Source: Phycisphaerae bacterium (GTDB lineage: Bacteria; Planctomycetota; Phycisphaerae; Phycisphaerales; SM1A02). From it: DNA of 10,015 nucleotides. Location: assembly GCA_002684755.1 (NCBI GenBank), contig NYVS01000108.1:1-10015 (forward strand). The letters are read 5' to 3'. Position 1 is the stretch's first letter; the number at the start of each line of letters is the position of its first letter. Under the pieces are notes generated by a model. The model did no database searches and was not told where the DNA came from. It saw nothing but the letters and a program-made list of their open reading frames with translations. The translations under genes and the position numbers were made by a program. Shown piece after piece: positions 5,930-10,015 of this stretch.

Positions 5930-7498
5930 ATGATCGCATCCGACCCCAACAGATCGACCTCCGGCCGCCCCCGCATCGCCATGGTCGGTGGAGGCCCCGG
6001 AGGCCTTTCCTCGGCCATGCTGCTGGCCCACGCGGGGGCGGACGTCACGATCCACGAAGCACGTCCCCGGCTCGGAGGCCGTACCCGCCGCACTCAGGTC
6101 GGTGATTTCGCCTTCGACACGGGGCCGACCTTCTTCATGATGCCGTGGGTCCTTGAAGAGATCTTCTCCGCCTGCGGCCGCCGCCTCGCCGACCACGCCG
6201 ATCTCCATCGGCTCGACCCCATGTACCGACTGCTGATCGGTCGCCCGGACCAGGATCCGCTGCAGGTCGACGCCACCCAGGACGTCGACCGCATGGCGGC
6301 GACCCTCGATGCGATCGAACCGGGTGACGGGGCCGCCTTCCGGCGATTCATGGACGACAACCGCCGCAAGCTCGAGCTGATGACGCCGCTGTTGCGGCGG
6401 CCGATCCGATCTCCCCTCGACCTGATCAACATGGACACGCTGAAGGTCGGCCCCCTCCTGAAGCCGTGGCAGTCGGTCCATGGCAATCTGAGCGGCTACT
6501 TCAAGAACGAGCACGTCCGACTCGCCCTCTCCTTCCAGAGCAAGTACCTCGGGATGAGCCCGTTCGAATGCCCGGGGCTCTTTTCGATCCTCCCGTTCAT
6601 CGAATACGAGTACGGCGTCTGGCATCCCAAGGGCGGATGCAACGCCTTGATCGACGCGATGGGCGAGGTCTTCGTGGAACTCGGTGGGAGCATCCGGCTG
6701 GACGATCCGGTCGAGGCCATCGAATTCGACGGGAAGCGGGCCACCGGCCTCCGGTCGAAGTCGGGGCGGCACGACTACGACGAAGTCGTCGTGAATGCGG
6801 ACGCCACCTGGGCGATGAAGAACCTGATCCCGGCGAATCTCCGTCGAAAGTGGTCGGACCGGAAGATCGACGCCAAGAAGTACTCGTGCAGCACGTTCAT
6901 GCTCTACCTCGGTCTCGAGGGCGAGGTGGATCTGCCGCACCACACGATCTACACCTCCAGGACCTATCGCGAGAATCTCGAGGACATCGGCGCCGGCCGC
7001 CTCACCGAGGACGCGTCGACGTACGTCCACAATCCGTCGCGGATCGACTCCAGCCTCGCCCCCGCGGGCGACACCTCCCTCTACGTGCTGGTTCCCACCC
7101 CGAACGACGGCGGCACCATCGACTGGGACACCGCCGGTCCCGCCCTCCGGGAATCGACGCTCGACAAGCTGGGCGACGTCTTCGGGATCCCCGACGTTCG
7201 CAAGCGGATCCGGGCCGAGAAGATGGTCACGCCCATCGACTGGAAGAACGAGCGGATCAATCAGGGTGCGACCTTCAACCTCGCCCACGGGCTCGACCAG
7301 ATGCTCCACCGGCGACCGCAGCACAAGCTCGAGGACGTCGACGGCGTCTGGCTCGTGGGTGGCGGCACGCACCCGGGATCAGGCCTGCCGGTGATCTTCC
7401 TGTCCTCCCAGATCACCTCGGGACTCCTCTGCGAGCGCCATGGCCTGCAGGAACCCTGCGCCTGGCGACCGGTCGCGGACGCCATCGGCGCGGTCTGA
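5930..7498 (+). CDS. crtN: CrtN-like C30 carotenoid desaturase (diapophytoene/squalene desaturase)
   Basis: A 522-residue FAD-dependent desaturase of the CrtI/CrtN family. The N-terminal dinucleotide fold has GxGxxG at 20-25, E43 at the end of the second strand and LGGR at 48-51, then FDTGPTFFMMP (62-72). The C-terminal signature GGGTHPGSGLP (477-487) binds FAD. The order of features in the second half is that of S. aureus CrtN: YSCSTFMLYLGLE, then RENLEDIGAGRL, then SLAPAGDTSLYVLVPTPN and IDW. CrtN introduces conjugated double bonds into the C30 backbone (4,4'-diapophytoene, or squalene where CrtM is absent), the first committed step, at the membrane. It is transcribed away from the aldH-crtP-acyltransferase-crtQ operon, from a shared promoter region. 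The ATG at 5930 has no clear Shine-Dalgarno; the next Met (M18) is inside the Rossmann fold and too late. Confusion with a C40 CrtI is possible but less likely given the linked CrtP and CrtQ homologues. Confidence 0.9.
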   Translation: MIASDPNRSTSGRPRIAMVGGGPGGLSSAMLLAHAGADVTIHEARPRLGGRTRRTQVGDFAFDTGPTFFMMPWVLEEIFSACGRRLADHADLHRLDPMYRLLIGRPDQDPLQVDATQDVDRMAATLDAIEPGDGAAFRRFMDDNRRKLELMTPLLRRPIRSPLDLINMDTLKVGPLLKPWQSVHGNLSGYFKNEHVRLALSFQSKYLGMSPFECPGLFSILPFIEYEYGVWHPKGGCNALIDAMGEVFVELGGSIRLDDPVEAIEFDGKRATGLRSKSGRHDYDEVVVNADATWAMKNLIPANLRRKWSDRKIDAKKYSCSTFMLYLGLEGEVDLPHHTIYTSRTYRENLEDIGAGRLTEDASTYVHNPSRIDSSLAPAGDTSLYVLVPTPNDGGTIDWDTAGPALRESTLDKLGDVFGIPDVRKRIRAEKMVTPIDWKNERINQGATFNLAHGLDQMLHRRPQHKLEDVDGVWLVGGGTHPGSGLPVIFLSSQITSGLLCERHGLQEPCAWRPVADAIGAV

Positions 7499-7522
7499 TC
7501 CGGTTCGTCGTAGCATTCGGGC

Positions 7523-8302
7523 GTGGAACTCACCTACTCGACGTATCTTCGCATCCCCGAACTCCTCGCGCTTCAGGTCCCCGAATCCGACGGACCCGAA
7601 CACGACGAGACGCTGTTCATCGTCATTCACCAGGTCTACGAGCTCTGGTTCAAGCAGCAGATCCACGAGACCGAGGGTCTCCGACGCCTGCTCGACGCGG
7701 ATGACCTCATCGGCGCCGAAGCGACGCTCGGGCGGATCCTGACGATCCTCAAGACGATGGTCGGTCAGATCGACGTGCTGGAAACGATGACACCGGTCTC
7801 GTTCCTCTCGTTCCGCGACTTCCTCGCAAGCTCGAGCGGGTTCCAGAGCGTCCAGTTCCGCGAATGGGAATTCATGCTCGGCCACAAGCGCGAACGACCG
7901 CTCGCCAACTACCCCGAAGGATCCCCGGAACGGGCGACGCTCGAACGTCGACTCGCCGAGCCCTCGGTTTGGGAAGGCGTCCTCGGCTTCCTCTCCCGGA
8001 ACGGCGTGAAGGTGCCACCCGAAGCGTTCGCCGAGGGCACGGAGCCGACCCGGGCCTGCGAAGCGATGCTCCCGGAACTCATCCGGATGTATCGGGAACT
8101 CCCGAGGCTGCGAGGCCTCTGCGAGCTGCTCGTCGATCTCGACGAGGGCATTCAGGAATGGCGCTATCGCCACGTCAAGATGGTCGAGCGGACGATCGGG
8201 TTCAAGCGGGGAACGGGTGGGTCGCCCGGCGTGGGATATCTTCAGAAGACCCTTTTCCAGCCGCTGTTTCCCGACCTCTGGACGATTCGGACCGAGCTTT
8301 GA
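7523..8302 (+). CDS. kynA: Tryptophan 2,3-dioxygenase
   Basis: A 259-residue heme enzyme that oxidises L-tryptophan to N-formylkynurenine, the first step of the kynurenine route; it is cytoplasmic and tetrameric in known members. Diagnostic residues are present: H36 in HDETLFIVIHQ (distal pocket), R113 in FQSVQFREWEF (substrate carboxylate), H217 in WRYRH (heme axial ligand), and GFKRGTGGS (226-234), whose Thr contacts substrate. The N-terminal TYSTYLRIPELL matches the segment that reaches into the neighbouring subunit's active site, so the protein is complete although it lacks about 20 leading residues found in Xanthomonas TDO. The start is GTG: an in-frame TAG at 7511-7513 leaves no alternative, and no Shine-Dalgarno is evident. 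It begins 24 nt after the crtN stop and is probably cotranscribed with it. No other kynurenine-pathway gene is in the window. Confidence 0.95.
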   Translation: MELTYSTYLRIPELLALQVPESDGPEHDETLFIVIHQVYELWFKQQIHETEGLRRLLDADDLIGAEATLGRILTILKTMVGQIDVLETMTPVSFLSFRDFLASSSGFQSVQFREWEFMLGHKRERPLANYPEGSPERATLERRLAEPSVWEGVLGFLSRNGVKVPPEAFAEGTEPTRACEAMLPELIRMYRELPRLRGLCELLVDLDEGIQEWRYRHVKMVERTIGFKRGTGGSPGVGYLQKTLFQPLFPDLWTIRTEL

Positions 8303-8381
8303 CGGTGACCGCCCCCACTCCGGCCTGAATTGGCTGGAATTCGGACTTCGCTCGGCTAGAATTACGATGCAGGAGGAAGTC
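8303..8381 (+). promoter_or_regulatory. Intergenic leader with candidate promoter for the secreted protein gene
   Basis: This 79-nt gap follows the dioxygenase stop. TAGAAT at 8357-8362 is a good -10-like hexamer, upstream of the ribosome binding site. TTGGCT at 8330-8335 is -35-like, but its 21-nt spacing is too long to be canonical. Transcription from here would give a very short leader. I see no stem-loop plus T-tract that would terminate the crtN-dioxygenase transcript. Readthrough is therefore also possible. Confidence 0.3.
8371..8376 (+). promoter_or_regulatory. Strong Shine-Dalgarno AGGAGG deciding the 8382 start
   Basis: A full consensus AGGAGG lies 5 nt upstream of the ATG at 8382. 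The frame is open further upstream, and an ATG at 8367 overlaps this element, so the site fixes translation at 8382. It is the best ribosome binding site in the window and suggests efficient translation. Confidence 0.75.
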
Positions 8382-9986
8382 ATGAAGCGAAGATCAGGAT
8401 CCGCGGTGGCGATGGCCACGCTCGCCATCACCGCCCCCGCGTTCACCCAGAACCAGACCGACACGATTTCACCCATCGTCGCCGGGGGGGTTCCCTTCCG
8501 CGTCGAGATGGAGCTCGTCGACTGGGTCGGCGACGACCTTCCCGCGATCCATTCGGCGGCGTACGCCACGCTGGGCGACCAGCTCCTGCTCGTCGGCGGC
8601 AAGACCTCCGGCCTCCACAACTTCACCTGCGATCCGGATGTGAACTGGCCCGCGGCCGATTTCAACGGCACCCTCATGGTGGTGGACTTCGAGACCCGCG
8701 ACACGTTCACCCGGCCGCTTGCGGACGCCGCATCGGGTCTGACCCCGAACCAGATCGCGTCGCTCTCCTCGAGCAATCCCCTGTCGCACCAGTCCGGCGA
8801 GCGACTCGTGTGCATCGGTGGATACGGCGTCGATGACCAGGGCGACTACGTCACGTTCTCGACCCTTCGGGTCCTCGACGTGGCCGGCGTCATCGACTGG
8901 GTTCGCGGTGATCGCACCCAGCTCACCGACCACATTCGTTTCCACGAGGCGCCGAAGGACGCACCGCCCGACTTCTTCACGATCTGCGGCGGTGTCCTGA
9001 TCGAGAATGGTGACGAATTCTGGTCCTGTCTCGGCCAGAACTTCCAGGGCGGGTACGTCGACCTGAACGTCTGTCCGTCCATCGGCACCAGCCAGGTCTA
9101 CACCAAGAGCATCCGACGGTTCGAACTCGACGCAGCGAATCCCGACGCCGCTCCGGTCTATCTCGGGGAAACCGCATCACCGCCGGCCTGGGCCCGCCGT
9201 CGGGATCTCAACGTGCTTCCCGCCGTGGTTCCGGGCGGCGACGGCGCCGTGGCCCTGGCCGGCGTGTTCACGCTGGAGGAAGGGATCTGGACGGCACCGA
9301 TCGTGATCGATCCGCAAGGTGACATGTCGATGGGTGATCCCGACGCGCCCGGAACGCTGCTTCAAGGATTCAATGCCTACGAATCCGGGAGACTCTCGCT
9401 CTGGTCGGAACTTCGCCGCGAGAACTGGTTTCTGACCTTCGGGGGACTGGGCTTCCAGGTGCTCGCGGAGGGCACGCTGGTCGAGAATTACTCCATTCCC
9501 TACTCGAACGAAACGCTCGCAATCCGGTACGCCCCCGACACCGATTCGTGGAGCCAGCATCTGGCCGGCACCTCGTACCCGTTGAGCACGGATGAGAACG
9601 GCAACCCCTGGTTCAACGGCACCGAGACCCTCACCATCCCGCTCGTCGACCAGTCACGCCGGCAGATCGATCTCGACGCGATCACCGAACCGACCTCCGT
9701 GGCCTATCTCTACGGCGGGATCGTCGCCAACGGCCAGGGCATCGTGACCTTCCCCGACACCTTCGCTTCGAACCAGCTGTTCGAGGTCATCCTCGTTCCC
9801 GGCCCCGGTTGTCCCGCCGACCTCGATGGCGACGGCACCGTGGGCAGCGACGATCTCGCGACCCTGCTTCTGACGTGGGGACCGGTCCCCCCGGGCACGC
9901 CCGCGGACCTCAACGCCGACGGCGTCGTGAGCAGTGCGGATCTGGGCTGGATGATCGGTGCATGGGGCGTCTGCCCGGGACCTTGA
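8382..9986 (+). CDS. Secreted beta-propeller-like protein with C-terminal GC-type dockerin-like domain
   Basis: A 534-residue exported protein of unknown specific function. Residues 1-20 form a Sec signal peptide (KRR, then a hydrophobic run to APA), with likely cleavage after A20. The body (about 35-470) is beta-rich and contains recurring Gly-Gly turns after hydrophobic strands (LLLVGG at 68-73, LVCIGG at 142-147, WFLTFGG at 349-355, VAYLYGG at 440-446), as in Kelch-like propellers; the repeats are irregular. Residues 476-534 carry two EF-hand-like calcium loops, DLDGDGTVGSDDL (480-492) and DLNADGVVSSADL (509-521). They are bracketed by GC (476-477) and CPG (531-533), the dockerin-like tail found on many secreted Phycisphaerales proteins and thought to help surface anchoring or sorting. 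The start at 8382 is fixed by AGGAGG at 8371 and the signal peptide. It is probably unrelated to the carotenoid genes. Confidence 0.85.
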   Translation: MKRRSGSAVAMATLAITAPAFTQNQTDTISPIVAGGVPFRVEMELVDWVGDDLPAIHSAAYATLGDQLLLVGGKTSGLHNFTCDPDVNWPAADFNGTLMVVDFETRDTFTRPLADAASGLTPNQIASLSSSNPLSHQSGERLVCIGGYGVDDQGDYVTFSTLRVLDVAGVIDWVRGDRTQLTDHIRFHEAPKDAPPDFFTICGGVLIENGDEFWSCLGQNFQGGYVDLNVCPSIGTSQVYTKSIRRFELDAANPDAAPVYLGETASPPAWARRRDLNVLPAVVPGGDGAVALAGVFTLEEGIWTAPIVIDPQGDMSMGDPDAPGTLLQGFNAYESGRLSLWSELRRENWFLTFGGLGFQVLAEGTLVENYSIPYSNETLAIRYAPDTDSWSQHLAGTSYPLSTDENGNPWFNGTETLTIPLVDQSRRQIDLDAITEPTSVAYLYGGIVANGQGIVTFPDTFASNQLFEVILVPGPGCPADLDGDGTVGSDDLATLLLTWGPVPPGTPADLNADGVVSSADLGWMIGAWGVCPGP

Positions 9987-10015
9987 AGCCTTCAGGCGTG
10001 ACGCCCGAGGCGACT

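Noticed and set aside
5799..5939. Upstream extension of aldH to an ATG at 5939
   Set aside because: It would add 47 Arg/Ser-rich residues encoded by the promoter region and overlap the crtN start; the ATG at 5798 has a well-spaced GGAG.
5840..7372. Minus-strand open frame of 510 codons opposite crtN
   Set aside because: It is a shadow of the CrtN-like gene with no motifs, and it would cover the divergent promoter.
8217..8381. Upstream extension of the secreted protein gene to 8217
   Set aside because: It would overlap the dioxygenase end and bury the signal peptide; AGGAGG before 8382 fixes the start.
9990..10012. Possible terminator hairpin GGCG-TGA-CGCC after the dockerin-like gene
   Set aside because: The stem is only four base pairs, no T-tract follows before the window ends, and the downstream sequence is missing.

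Overview
The window looks like chromosomal DNA from a high-GC planctomycete, most likely of the Phycisphaerae type. Two things point there. The secreted protein at the right end carries a C-terminal pair of dockerin-like calcium-binding repeats bracketed by Gly-Cys and Cys-Pro-Gly, a tail I associate with that group. The C30 carotenoid gene set also fits planctomycetes. The taxonomic call is an inference; no rRNA or other marker gene is present.

Layout. A divergent promoter region (about 5799-5929) separates two arms. The left arm runs on the minus strand, in transcription order: aldehyde dehydrogenase (aldH-like), CrtP-like carotenoid oxidase, PlsC-type acyltransferase (CrtO-like role), CrtQ-like GT2 glycosyltransferase, and a 181-residue protein of unknown function. 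The crtP, acyltransferase and glycosyltransferase genes overlap (28 nt, then ATGA), which argues for one translationally coupled operon. The right arm runs on the plus strand: CrtN-like desaturase, then tryptophan 2,3-dioxygenase after only 24 nt. A separate secreted beta-propeller/dockerin-like protein follows, with its own strong ribosome binding site.

How the genes work together. By analogy with staphyloxanthin biosynthesis, CrtN desaturates a C30 backbone, CrtP oxidises a terminal methyl group to the aldehyde, AldH makes the carboxylic acid, the GT2 enzyme glycosylates it and the acyltransferase esterifies the sugar. The result would be an acylated glycosyl C30 carotenoic acid in the membrane. 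No dehydrosqualene synthase (CrtM) or squalene synthesis gene (HpnCDE, Sqs) is in the window, so the C30 substrate, plausibly squalene, must come from elsewhere. The tryptophan dioxygenase is a standard member of its family but has no obvious place in this pathway.

No mobile element, CRISPR array, tRNA or rRNA was seen, and no stretch over 300 bases lacks a gene. The main unexplained signals are the AT-rich left end (about 38% GC over the first 120 bases, against roughly two-thirds GC elsewhere), which holds an inverted repeat inside the end of the unknown gene; the palindromes in the divergent promoter; and a perfect GC-rich hairpin in the 5' coding part of aldH.
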